This document shows, in pieces, positions 1 through 9,546 of a stretch of DNA of 64,000 bases. How positions within the stretch are numbered: the stretch's first letter is position 1; every line of letters begins with the position of its first letter. Under the pieces are notes generated by a model that saw only the letters and a program-made list of their open reading frames with translations, did not search any database and was not told the DNA's origin. This stretch comes from Chondrus crispus. Its lineage: Eukaryota > Rhodophyta > Florideophyceae > Gigartinales > Gigartinaceae. The stretch covers positions 222,127 to 286,126 of the forward strand of contig NW_005179004.1 in the NCBI RefSeq assembly GCF_000350225.1. The letters run 5' to 3'. The position numbers were made by a program, and so were the translations under genes.

Positions 1-1278
1 CATCCGCTCAGCATACCTCCACGAAAAATTCCCCCAAACAAAACCAGTGTATATCAAGCAACACCCCCGCTTTGACGGGACTCTTAAACATCCAGGCAAA
101 GCGGGACTCCTCATGCGCAATATATGTAGTACACCGCAGCCAGCACGAATTTATCACAACGGCCTGTCCAAACATCTGACCTCACACGGATACAAACCTA
201 CTCAGGCAGACCCCTGCCTTTTCTACAAAAAATCCGAACAAGGTCTCATCCTAGTGGCCATTAACATGGATGACTTCCTCTCAGTGGCATCCTCCCAAAC
301 GCTGCAAGACGAGATCCACGCCGTCCTCACAGCCAAGTACAAAATCAACCGCCTTGGCTTTCCAGCAAAGTACCTCAAATGGCACGTACAACGCCTCGCC
401 AACTTCGCTATATACATATCCCAACCAAACGTTGCTCGAACTATACTCACCATAAAGGGCATGCTCTCCTCCAACGCAAAGCGCACACCGCTACCGCCCA
501 AAGCTTTCACATACACAAAAGAGGAACCACGCCTGGACCAACAGCAATCATTCCTCTTTAGATAGACAATCGGCGATCTCCGCTACTTAGCAGACAGCAC
601 AAGACCCGATACACACCCCACTGTCAGCATTCTCGCATTCGTCATGCACAAACCGGCGCGCACGCACAAAAACCACCTCCACTGGCTCCTTCGTTACCTA
701 AGCAGCACAAAACACGACGGAATCCTGTTCAAGGCAAGCACACCGAACGCCCGTCCCAGCCTCCGCACATACAGCGACTCAGACTCCGCCAATGACCACG
801 CACTCTGCTCCAAAACAGAAGTTGTCCACATGTTCCACGACGCCCCCATAAGATGGACATCGGCACGGCAATCCGTAGTCGCGGACTCCACGTGTGAAGC
901 CGAATACGTGGTAGCGACGGCGGCAACACAACAAGCACATTGGATTCACCGCCTCCTTGTCGATGCGCACACACCGGAAACCCAACCGACCCTCTTTACG
1001 TATACAACAAGGCCGCGATCCTCGTCGTCCAAAACTCGGCCCCAACCAAACGCCGAAAATTCATTGACATCAAACACCACCTCATACAGAACCACATACA
1101 AAGAGGAACGGTCAAGATTCACCACATACCATCCGAGGAGAACGTAGCCGACTACTTCACAAAACCCCTCGGACCCCAACGCACAAAAAACCTTCTCAAC
1201 AAACTCAGCTTCGTCGACCCAAAACCCGTATTAGCGAACCCGGGGACTGTCAGACCGCACAATCACATGCGCCAATAG
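1..1278 (+). pseudogene. Ty1/copia pol remnant: reverse transcriptase and RNase H
   Basis: The reading frame open from base 2 gives the C-terminal half of a copia reverse transcriptase (RVT_2 type). It starts at the AYLHEKF block that follows the first catalytic Asp region and contains NMDDFL at about 265-285 in place of the usual YVDD. A TAG at 563-565 interrupts the frame, which then continues through the TRPD and SILA blocks to the RNase H domain (YSDSD, DSTCEAEY). Near 975-1000 the frame shifts, and the C-terminal RNase H block (YVYNKAAI, RRKFIDIKHHLI, VADYFTKPL) is read in another frame to 1278. The order RT then RNase H at the 3' end is typical of copia. The element enters from beyond the left edge. 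It cannot make a functional polyprotein. Confidence 0.88.
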
Positions 1279-1386
1279 TCATTTTGTAGTTTCAGACCGC
1301 ATAGGACAGTCTGTACCGAAGGGAACAGACTTATAACCAACGAGCGACGACGAATAAACGAGAAGTCATCGGTCTCTTGTTCACAC
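1248..1386 (+). repeat. Putative 3' LTR of the copia element
   Basis: Directly after the copia coding region a short purine-rich stretch (CGGGGA) is followed by TGTCAGACCGCAC, a plausible LTR start. About 139 bp later the sequence reaches TTCACACA and then joins the duplicated segment that starts at 1389. An AATAAA lies near 1352. The boundaries are inferred because the 5' LTR lies outside the window, so identity of the two LTRs cannot be checked. Confidence 0.45.
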
Positions 1387-1746
1387 ATGCCCCGCAGTAC
1401 GAACAAGAATTTAATGAACAGAGCTATTCCATGTTGAGATCCACGTCCGAAAACTGTGAAAAGCATGAATGTAAGATGCTTTCGTCTTTGCTGGCGATGA
1501 TGGCTGCGGGGCGGCGGTTTTTTATACTGCTCATCATGAAATTCAAGATCTCTCCGAGGAGAAACTCATTCTCCAAGTTGTACACACTACAATAAAACCT
1601 GTTCAGTCATAGAACATAGCTTCACTGCATGCCATCAAAACCTTGATCTTGGTGTTCTCAAGAAAATCTACGAAGCAAGATTGGGAACAGCTGTTGGGCC
1701 TGCGTTTTCCCCTCAACAATAGCGAAATCACCAACCCTCGTATCTG

Positions 1747-1752
1747 TATAAA
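1747..1752 (+). promoter_or_regulatory. TATA box of cysteine-rich gene copy A
   Basis: TATAAA lies 90 bp before the ATG, in a context shared with copy B (30301-30306). The third relative also has a TATA element about 130 bp before its ATG, which supports a functional core promoter. Confidence 0.55.
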
Positions 1753-1841
1753 CCGCTTGAGTCAGCTTAACCTTCTGAGTTCCCATCACCCACAGCCCAT
1801 CACCAACAGGAAGAAATTTCACACCACTCATCCAAACAATC

Positions 1842-2339
1842 ATGAAGTTCATCCTTTTCTTGGCCATTGTCGGCCTCGCCCTCACCTCTGTCTTCGCTGA
1901 GGACATTCCCACTGAAGCCCGCAGCCGCAGCTATCGTCCCTGCCCATGCAAATGCCTCGTTGGGCGTGGTGCCAGACGTGCCATCCGTGCTTGCCGCAGC
2001 TACCGGTTCCGGTTCCACTGCGAGGTGAGCACCTGCTACTACCACGGTAAACCTGGTACGCAGTGCTGTGACAAGGATGAGCCGAGACCGTCCGCGTCTC
2101 CATCCAGCACCCCGTCGGCGACTCCGTCCCCGTCCCCGTCAAAGAGCCCCGAACCACCCAAGTGTCCGTGCACTTGCGGCTCCAAGAGGGACGCTAGGCG
2201 TGAGTGCCCCTACAAGCCGTACTGTCAGATCATGAAGTGCCCGCCGCCCGAGGTCCACCACCCGGTCCCCCACCACTACAACAAGCCGAAGCCTGAGTTC
2301 AAGTGCTGCTACAAATCGCATGTCGCCCCTGTCCACTAA
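1842..2339 (+). CDS. Secreted cysteine-rich protein with two eight-Cys modules
   Basis: The 165-residue product starts at an ATG and begins with a clear signal peptide (MKFILFLAIVGLALTSVFA, cleavage likely before EDIP). Two cysteine modules follow, at about residues 33-76 and 107-157, joined by a Ser/Pro-rich linker (SASPSSTPSATPSPSPSKSPEPP). Both modules share the order CPCxC, Cys, Cys, four residues, Cys, then CC. The spacings are 12-8-4-9 in module 1 and 9-5-4-21 in module 2. Arg, Tyr and His are abundant, so the mature protein is basic. I do not recognise the family. The even number of cysteines and the signal peptide suggest a disulfide-stabilised extracellular or cell-wall protein; an antimicrobial or structural role is only a guess. 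TATA box and AATAAA flank it at short distance, and no introns are needed. Confidence 0.85.
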   Translation: MKFILFLAIVGLALTSVFAEDIPTEARSRSYRPCPCKCLVGRGARRAIRACRSYRFRFHCEVSTCYYHGKPGTQCCDKDEPRPSASPSSTPSATPSPSPSKSPEPPKCPCTCGSKRDARRECPYKPYCQIMKCPPPEVHHPVPHHYNKPKPEFKCCYKSHVAPVH

Positions 2340-2444
2340 GTGTTGTAGTGGAACTGTTCGATCAGATTCAGAACTGTCAGGAGCGGGCAATTAGGTTGTT
2401 TGGATAGGCTGTATCAGTTAGATGCGACCTTTTCCCCATCTTTC

Positions 2445-2450
2445 AATAAA
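2445..2450 (+). terminator. Polyadenylation signal of cysteine-rich gene copy A
   Basis: AATAAA lies about 105 bp after the stop codon and is conserved at the matching place in copy B (near 30992). Confidence 0.5.
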
Positions 2451-2806
2451 GAGCCAGTCCCTTTGAATCGTAAGCTTCGATCGTATGTCTACACGACTTA
2501 CTGACTCTAACAGTGCTGCGGGTGGAGTTCGTGAGTTAGGGGAGGGTCTCTTTCCCGACTTAAAGATGGACGTACTTCCGCTGCGCAGCGCCCAACTCGC
2601 AACAGTGTTCTGGAACATATTGCTTCCAGTGTGCGCTTGGCGCGAGTTCTTCGACAACTACTCATCAGGGACACGAATGCATCGCAGCTAGTATGCCCTA
2701 TTTATACATTACAAGTTTAAAACCAAGGTGCAGGATACACAAAGGAAGCAATTGTACCTTTGCGTGCAGTACATACATAGAGCACTAATCTGCAGGCGCC
2801 CGTAAG

Positions 2807-3028
2807 GTGACGTCAGCTCAGAACCCGAAGTTTTTGAGATCTGGGCTTTCGCGGAAACGGCGTCATGGTAAGGCCTCCCTTCCCTGCATCTATATTTTGC
2901 CGGCGCTCATGTGTGTTGCACTGGCAGGAAACGAGGAAAACGGCGTGTGCAAGAATCTGGTACTGTGCGGTGGGCACGGATGCATACCGTATGCAGCATA
3001 CGCCGACGAAGAGAACGGTGAAATGTAA
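2807..3028 (+). other. Conserved short reading frame inside the duplication, coding status uncertain
   Basis: A frame containing NEENGVCKNLVLCGGHGC and YAADYEEN-like text is open in both copies (here and at 31418-31717). The few differences between copies include one silent and two or three replacement changes, so there is no clear sign of selection on protein. It has no convincing ATG in this copy. It may be an exon of an unrecognised gene or chance. Confidence 0.2.
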
Positions 3029-3045
3029 CATGGCGACGGCTGCAG

Positions 3046-4339
3046 AGTTTATCTTCCAAAACTTGAGATGAAATCAAAGAATGTATACATTTTGCCAGTT
3101 CGAAAGATGTTAGTATATCGAAAATATAGAAACTTCGGGTGTTCCTGAAAATAAAGAATTAATACGAACAATTTGAAGGTCCGCAAGCAGATGAACAAAG
3201 CACCACGACAATTTCCTGAACGGTTTTGCGTCTACTCCTGCAATTGCACGGTGCGTGTTCTCATTGGTGTACAACTTTCAGAAAAAGCAGTGACCACAGA
3301 AGGTGAGCGAAGCGAGACGAGATTGGGCGACGATGGCTGGGAAGGTCCCAAAGCATAGCACAAATATTAGGGGCTACGCCAAATAATGCCCAGCTCCCCT
3401 TGCATTCGGGCAGGGTGCTGATACAGGGGCAATTATTCGCCGTGTTGCCCCCAGTTTGGGCGAAGCGTGTTGCGGCAATTGGGAGTGGTCTCGGTATCGT
3501 TCGTCCTGCATAGACGGAGATCGTCTGCAAGAATTTCGGGAACTCTTCAAAATCACTAGTGTCTTTTTGTTGAAAGTGGCACCAGTATCAACCTTGATCC
3601 GCCACAGGGTTGGTACTGTAGTGCCCCAATGACCGAATTTATGTGTTCAAAAATCGGACCCAAAATTGGAATCGTTGAAAACGCTCTCGAAATCAAGGTC
3701 CCAGACATTTGAGCGTCCACGCCCGCGCATGCATTTGCGCCCACGCCGGATCCCTACAAAGCTAACATCTCCAATACCCGATAGCGGGTTAGTCCCCTCA
3801 TGGCCATACGGATGCCATTAGTGCAATACGGCAAAGATAAGGCTAATTGCGAATGCTGTAGTTACATAGCACCTATTGTAGAGCTACGATAGAGCCGTGT
3901 ACTTAAGCGGACAGCTCCGGGCAACTGCAGCGTCTGTGCCACAGATCAACAAAGGTAAATTGCAACAACCACTACCACACGGAAAATTATCACTTTTCGA
4001 GCATCTCCAGAGCATTTGCCCGTACCACTCTGCCCGAGGCATGCTCTTGAAAGGTGCCAAAATACATTTGAGAACAAATTTATGCGTCCCGGGCAGCGTA
4101 CCTAACATCGTTTTGTAAGCTTCGCTTTACCCCATTTTTATACGGCGAAAGTTTTGTCCCCTTATGGCATAGAGCTCCCCGCCACTTTTATCAAACAGAC
4201 CCCAGAACACATTTGCCCGCAGAAGCCTCATATGTCAGAAAATAAATCAGACTTGACGAGTAGAAGTAGTTCAAGGAGCAAACGTTTTGCATTTTAGCGA
4301 AAGGTACCCCTCTTTAGGAATAATTTTCGTTCTATATAC
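3046..4339. other. No recognisable gene
   Basis: Only short frames without similarity that I can recognise. This stretch lies where the missing 3' part (integrase, LTR) of the adjoining gypsy element would be expected, but I see no integrase motif. Confidence 0.5.
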
Positions 4340-6045
4340 TGGAGCATTTCCAAAAAGCTTCTGTGCTCCTCAGCGACATGCGTGGAGGAACTAACTTATC
4401 CCAGTGCCCCTTATCCAGGAGGGTCTCACTGCTCTCGTCACACTGGACAGCAAAGCACGGGACCTCATCGTCGACCGGTTCGGTATATCTGCCATCGGTT
4501 CATACGGGAGAGACGCCGTCGACGAGCTGCTGTGTCACGTCCGAGCGGTATTGTACTTCGTATTCGTACTCCGCTAAGCGCAGGCGCCAATGTGCGAGCC
4601 GACCAGAATTGCCGCTAAATGGAGAACCCAGCATAGGGCCTCGTGATCCGTGGCGAGCTTGAAGGCTCTCTCGCATAGGTACGGCCATAGCGTGAGTATG
4701 CTCCACACTACGGCCAAGCATTCATTTTCGGTAGTCGTATAATTGCGCTCCACATCGGGTAACGTGCGGCTCTAATATTCGATCGGTCGAGTACCTCCTT
4801 CGGGTTGCTCCTGTAGAAGGGCGCAACCCACTTGGTGTCCGCACGCGTCGGTGTCCAACGTGTACTAAACTCCGTAACGGGGCAGTGTGAAGATTGGCGG
4901 CGACACGAGGCGTTGCTTCAATTCCTCAAACGCCGCGTATTCCGTATTGGTAAATGTCTCGAATTCGTGGGGCTCATTCTCGCCGGTCTTCTTGTTCAGC
5001 AGCGCGGCAATCTTCGTGAATCCTTAAACGAACCGTCCGTACACGTTGCACATCCCAAGAAAGTATCGCAGCTTTGTTTGGTTCGTATGTGCGCGCGCTC
5101 GATCGGGATGACGTTGCGACGCTCCTCCTCCAATCGTCCCGGACGTATCACGTGTCGGAGATAGGTTACGGAGGTGTCTAAAATCCCGCGTTTCGACAAT
5201 TTTAGCGACACGCCCGCATTATGTAGCAGCCGTACTACCTCGCGAACGTGCGTTATATGTTCCGAAACGGATCGCGAGTAGAAAATGATGTCATTGAAGT
5301 AGACCATCGCGGTGATCCATTTCACGAGGGATAGGATGATATCAACCGCTCGTTGAAATGTCGCGGGCGCATTCTTGAGACGGAACGGCTTACGTAGAAA
5401 GCGGTGGAGTCCAGAGTGCGACGCGAGCATGGATTAATCGCCATCCTCCTTGGCGATCTCCACCGGCCAATACCCGGTATTACATTCAAGCGTGGTAAGA
5501 CAGTGACATCGCCTCGCTAGTCGATACATTCGTCCATGCGCAGTAGAGGGTAGGAATCGCAAACCGTACCGGCATTCAGCTTGCGATAATCACCGCAGAA
5601 CCACATGGTCCCGTCCTTTTTTGGGACGAAGACCACCGGGCTCGCCTATTCGGCCGATGTCCGTTCGATGATTCTCGCGCGCAGCATGCAGTCGATCTCC
5701 TTCTTCTCCCTCTCGCGCGCGATCTGTCCGGCTCGGTAGGGCGCTTAGTAGATCGCCCTCGCACCGGGCTTCATATCGATGCAATGGTTTGTGGCGTCGA
5801 TCTTACCTAAGCGGCCGAACCACATGTTCTTGAACCGGGACAGCATGTCCATAATTTCTGCCCGAACGGTACTGTCTTCTGCGCCAATGTGTATGTCCTC
5901 TTCCCACGAGCGCATCTTCTGCGCGTCCGTATCTGTCCGCTCATCCGCTTGAGCGAAGTTGCCACTGTGGGCGTCGTCCGTATCCGGTTCGTCGCGTCGC
6001 GCGTGTCCTTCCCTAACGATCGAAGATTTAATCTTATAATACAAT
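4340..6045 (-). pseudogene. Ty3/gypsy pol remnant: reverse transcriptase and RNase H
   Basis: Read on the minus strand, the order is: the pre-RT block (FKNMWFGRLGKIDATNHCIDMKPG, about 5760-5840), the RT N-terminus ([24 protein letters not shown]), the finger and palm blocks (FLRKPFRLKNAPATFQRAVD), and YFNDIIFYS at about 5280-5310. The RNase H region follows at about 4500-4850 (DTDACGHQVG, TTENECLAV, TDHEAL) and ends in HWRLRLAEYEYEVQYRSDV, the usual gypsy RT/RNase H exit. Several in-frame stops and frameshifts separate these blocks. The catalytic YxDD box has Asn for the first Asp, so the enzyme would be dead even if read through. Integrase and LTRs are not visible. Confidence 0.88.
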
Positions 6046-6256
6046 AAGTAGTAGTAAGTGTTTTATAGTTGCTTGAACAAACAATTATAAAGTTTTAATA
6101 CAATAAGTATAGTTAAGTATAGTATAATACAATAAGTATAGTTAAGTATAGTATAATACAATAAGTATAGTTAAGTATAGCATAATACAATAAGTAGTAG
6201 TAAGTGTTTTATAGTTGCTTGAACAAACAATTATAAAGTTTTAATACAATTATATC

Positions 6257-6350
6257 TAAGAAGAATGGGATTCGAACCCACGACGTACGAAAGTTTTTTG
6301 CACGTGACGATTTAGCAAACCGTTGTTTTAAACCACTCAACCATCTTCTT
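6257..6350 (-). tRNA. trnS-GCU: tRNA-Ser(GCU), organelle-like
   Basis: The minus strand folds as a complete class II tRNA. The acceptor AAGAAGA pairs perfectly with UCUUCUU and the discriminator is A. Then U8 and G9, the D-stem GUU/AAC with loop GAGUGGUUUAA, the anticodon stem ACGGU/AUCGU with loop UUGCUAA (anticodon GCU), a 6 bp variable-arm stem ACGUGC/GUACGU, and the T-arm GUGGG-UUCGAAU-CCCAU. No CCA is encoded. The AU-rich arms and the form of the D-arm resemble plastid or mitochondrial trnS more than nuclear tRNA-Ser. All stems are intact, including compensated pairs, so it is either recent or maintained. Confidence 0.88.
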
Positions 6351-6381
6351 CCTTCTAGGTAAACGTTTTTTTAAACGGGTC

Positions 6382-6421
6382 TATTTTTCGTACAGGAGTT
6401 GCGACTCCTGTACGAAAAATA
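6382..6421. repeat. Perfect 18 bp hairpin next to the tRNA
   Basis: TATTTTTCGTACAGGAGT is followed by TGCG and its exact reverse complement. It lies 31 bp from the tRNA 5' end, upstream on the tRNA strand. It could be an organelle-type processing or termination stem, or the core of a fold-back element. Confidence 0.85.
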
Positions 6422-6493
6422 CTTATTGTATTATACTATACTTAACTATACTTATTGTATTATACTATACTTAACTATACTTATTGTATTATA

Positions 6494-7083
6494 TTCAATT
6501 TAATTCTTCCTTCAAATCTTCGCCTCTCGCAGCTCCCTACGTAGCGGTCGCGGATTCTCTTCTGCCATCTTCTGAGAGGGTTCTTCACGTCGGGCGCATT
6601 CCTTTGTAGTTGAGTAATTTCATCCGCCTTCGTCCATAGCGGTTCCTCCGCGTGACTTGCGTTCCTCCGTAGCGGTCGAGGAATTAATTTTGTTCCCTTC
6701 TCGTTCCTTAGTGTTGGCCTCTCACGGAGTCGACGCCCCAAGTGTCAACATGTTTGTGGGGGAAGGCAACGCCAGACCGACAAAGGTATCCTCGGGAACG
6801 TGGACCGCGCGGTGTCCGAAGTACTGACCAGTACCGTAAACTGCTCGCCCGGGAAGAGGTCCATGACACCCTGAGCCATTAGGCATAAATTCGTATGCGC
6901 TGTTTTGGGGTGGGTTTGCAGGAAGCGAAGCCCCCCATCGGTGTTGCAACGGGGACCATCGCTTGGGTCATAGGGGTATCGTGACCCCTTTGACCACGCT
7001 AATCTTCCGTGAGGGTACGTTCGTAGGGACTGCGTGCGCTTCCTGTCGGCCATAGAAGAAAAAAATGGATTTTTTGAGTGCAC
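6494..7083 (-). other. Possible upstream gypsy coding remnant
   Basis: Two overlapping minus-strand frames cover this stretch (for example NGSGCHGPLPGRAVY and VPEDTFVGLALPSP, about 6750-6900). The text and position, just upstream of the gypsy RT relic on the same strand, would fit the protease-RT linker of that element, but I find no diagnostic Asp-protease motif. Treat as unproven. Confidence 0.25.
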
Positions 7084-7268
7084 CTACAGTGCAATTTGAG
7101 ATTTTTAGCATGTTTGAGTGCACTGTGAACGCGAATTGTTGCCGCTGTTGGCCACACAACTTCCTATTGGTGGCGCTTGGAGTGCACCCAGAGGGTGGCA
7201 TGAGTGTATGATAGTCCTGCACTCATACCGCCCTCCGAAAATGCTATGTAACCTGGAGTGCGAGGTGA

Positions 7269-7344
7269 GTGCACTGTGCATTGCATGCTGCATCGCATTT
7301 CGTAGTGCACTGTGCATTGCGTGCTGCATCGCATTTCGTAGTGC
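7269..7344. repeat. Tandem 36 bp duplication
   Basis: The unit beginning GTGCACTGTGCATTGC and ending CATTTCGTA occurs twice back to back with one difference. A third partial GTGCACT follows, and single GTGCACTGTG motifs occur nearby at about 7120. No gene is recognised in 7084-7929. Confidence 0.7.
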
Positions 7345-7929
7345 ACTCACTCTGCACGCAACTTGCGTCCAAGTCCACAGTTTAGATGGAGGTTGGAGGC
7401 GAGGGGGTGGAATTTGGAGCTCGGCAGTCAACTTGGTATTCGTTGAGACGAGAAGATGGTGGGCAAGTCACGTGCAGCAAAGCAATACCACTTTGCTGCT
7501 TGCGCTTCTTGGGCTGGTTGATGGGTTGCGTAGAGGGCCAGAGGTCAGAGGAAGCGATGCGCTTCAAGTGCGTAAACTGACTCGTAAACTAACATTGACA
7601 GGGCCCCTTCCCTGGGCAGTTGACGGAAGCTGTGCCAAGGCGGTGGCAGATTTGATGAAGTGAGAAATATCCGATTCTGACTTTCAAGTAACTTATGCGC
7701 AACGTGGTCGTCGACGACAGAGAAGACAGCGCGAGCTCGAGCCTCGCATCAACCTGGTCTTCCACCTTGTTGCTGACGCCAATCTTTACGCGCACATGCA
7801 ATAACTACCTTAAATAAGCTTCCCTACGTATTTCCGGCACGCAACACCTCCGAGCGTATCGCTAAAAGTACTCCCGCGACATCGCACACACCGATCCACC
7901 CCACCTCCACTCAGTCATGTAATTCCATT

Positions 7930-8690
7930 GGATTCACTACGACGGCACTGAAGAGAGCGAATGGCAGTCTGTTGGACACCCTTGAGCTGCCTCCTTCTGT
8001 TGCGATTGGACAAGATGGGAAGATCTACCTTGGTACTCTGGGTGGCAGCGTCCAATTGGTAGAGTACGACGTGGATACTCTTAAGATGTCATCACAATGT
8101 CACTCTAAAGCATTGAAAGCTGCTAAGTACACAAAAAACAGTATTCCTGCTGTCCGGGATATTCTCGCCATAACATTCGATCCGCGTGACAAGGAAATGA
8201 AACCATACGCGTCGACAAGTACGATATTCTGGAATGAGCGGGAACGTGTAGATCGGAGCATCAAGGACATATGTTCGAATGAAGCCGTTGGCCGTTTGAA
8301 GCCGGGCACTGATACAACAGACTCAGGCGTCTGCTTGGTGTACGACAAGCGAATCGTCAGTTGCATTCCTGTCTCCAATCATGACCACTCAGTGAACGGA
8401 TTAGTGTTTAGCCAGGACGGCGATTTTCTGATTACCGTTGGTGGAAACACGAACATGGGTTTCCCGGGTTACAAGCTTAGCGGATACTGAGAATCGGAGT
8501 ACTCTGCTGCCGTTTTCATAGCTCGACTGTCGAAGCCCAGCTTTGATGGGGAGATAAAATATCGGTTCCCTACCGAACCGCGCAAGCTCAAGATGATTTC
8601 TGGAGATGTGGATTTGTACGCGACTGGGTTGCGGAATTCGTTCTCAATCACCATGACAGGGAACTGCAAATTTACGCTACGGAAAATGGA
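7930..8690 (+). pseudogene. Glucose/sorbosone dehydrogenase-like beta-propeller protein, broken
   Basis: The frame contains PPSVAIGQDGKIYLGT, ILAITFDPRD, SNHDHSVNGLVFSQDGDFL and GGNTNMGFPG. After an in-frame TGA (8488-8490) it continues with EYSAAVFIARLSKPSFDGEI and GDVDLYATGLRNSFSI. A frameshift near 8660 brings QIYATENGP into frame. This succession matches the six-bladed propeller of GSDH-type proteins, related to soluble quinoprotein dehydrogenases and hedgehog-interacting-like proteins. The blade after ATENGP is missing, because the sequence changes abruptly at about 8695 to an unrelated gene. With one stop, one frameshift and no C-terminus it is a truncated pseudogene. No signal peptide or ATG start is evident. 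Confidence 0.65.
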
Positions 8691-8694
8691 CCGG

Positions 8695-9286
8695 TTTGAG
8701 GCTTTGGAGACCTCGCTGCCGGGCTCCCCGCCGCCCACTTCGACGCCCTGCTCCCCTTCCTCCGCGCGTACGCGCGTGGCCGCCGCGGCCGCGCCGCCCG
8801 CGTCATCCACGGCGACCCCGTCCTCACCAACGTCTTCGCCCGCGTGCACGGCGGCATCGCCCTCATCGACATGCACAGCGCACAGGGAGATGCCCGCACG
8901 CTCGCCGAAGACGCCGTGTACGACGTCGCAAAGGTCGTGCAGAGCCTCTCCGGATACGACAACATCCTTGCTGCCGTCCCCGTCGACGCTTTGTCGAGGC
9001 CAGGTGGAGAAGGGCGCAGGGCGTCGTCAGGGGGTATGTGGAAGATTCGTACGGCGTGGATTGGGGAGACGTCGTGCTGGTTGTGTGTAGCTTGTTCACG
9101 AGCTTGATCCCGTTGCATGAGGGCGCACGGAAGAAGAGATTGTTCGCGAGCGTGGCGCGGAGACTGCTCGAGTGTGTGCTGTGTGGGAGGACGGAGGAGG
9201 AAGACGTTGTTAAGGAGGTTGCCAGAGTTCTGAGGGAGGAAGTTTGTCGAGTAGATAGTGGAGAGTCTTGCTGCTTAAGTGGGTAG
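8695..9286 (+). pseudogene. Aminoglycoside/choline phosphotransferase-like kinase fragment
   Basis: One frame reads HFDALLPFLRAYARG, then VIHGDPVLTNVF, GGIALIDMHSAQGD and AEDAVYDVAKVVQSLSGYD. This is the Brenner motif (HGDxxxxN) and the downstream IDxxxxxGD and YDxAKxxxSLxGYD blocks of APH-type kinases seen in capsule or nucleotide-sugar loci. A frameshift near 9000 moves the C-terminal helices (VDWGDVVLVVCSLFTSLIPLHE, KRLFASVARRLLE) into another frame that ends at 9286. The N-lobe is absent. It abuts the dehydrogenase-like fragment without a spacer, which suggests rearrangement. G+C is higher than in the flanks. Confidence 0.6.
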
Positions 9287-9546
9287 CCACGCGCATTCGT
9301 AAAAGCCCTTCTGCAATGAATGAAACAGAAAACTTGCGGGCACTGGGGTAATTTGTTAGTGCCCGCGCATCTTGCATGTGTTCATGACATTTGACTAGAA
9401 TGCGTTGGCAGAGGAACAGCTCACGCAGGCACGCTCCTTAGTTGGGAGACGTGATTTGGTCGGACATGCGTAGACGTATCCGAGCTGTCTTGTCTTCAAA
9501 CGTCCTTTTGCGCTTCTCAAATTTCCCCCGTTTTTAATTTTTTTGG

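Larger units (their letters stand above)
1389..3045. repeat. Segmental duplication, copy A (partner at 29944-31603)
   Basis: This stretch matches 29944-31603 in the same orientation over its whole length with scattered substitutions and small indels. It includes non-coding 5' sequence, the promoter, a cysteine-rich gene, its 3' region and about 600 bp further downstream. The match begins next to the copia LTR at CCCCGCAGTA and ends soon after the shared GACGAAGAGAACGGTGA block. Because non-coding flanks match as well, this is a genomic duplication rather than a retrocopy. Confidence 0.9.
6035..6493. mobile_element. AT-rich fold-back element with long inverted arms, carrying a tRNA gene
   Basis: The left end TATAATACAATAAGTA (6035-6050) recurs inverted at the right end (6478-6493). 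The left arm holds a block of about 60 bp (ending ATTATAAAGTTTTAA) that occurs twice, at about 6040-6100 and 6187-6250. Between them are three copies of a 29 bp unit (TACAATAAGTATAGTTAAG plus ten bases). The right arm (6421-6493) is about 2.5 inverted copies of that same unit. The centre contains a tRNA-Ser and an 18 bp perfect hairpin. The composition is strikingly AT-rich against GC-balanced flanks. ATTTAAT lies just outside both ends (within 6 bp), a possible but imperfect target duplication. It sits upstream of the gypsy RT remnant. Confidence 0.7.
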
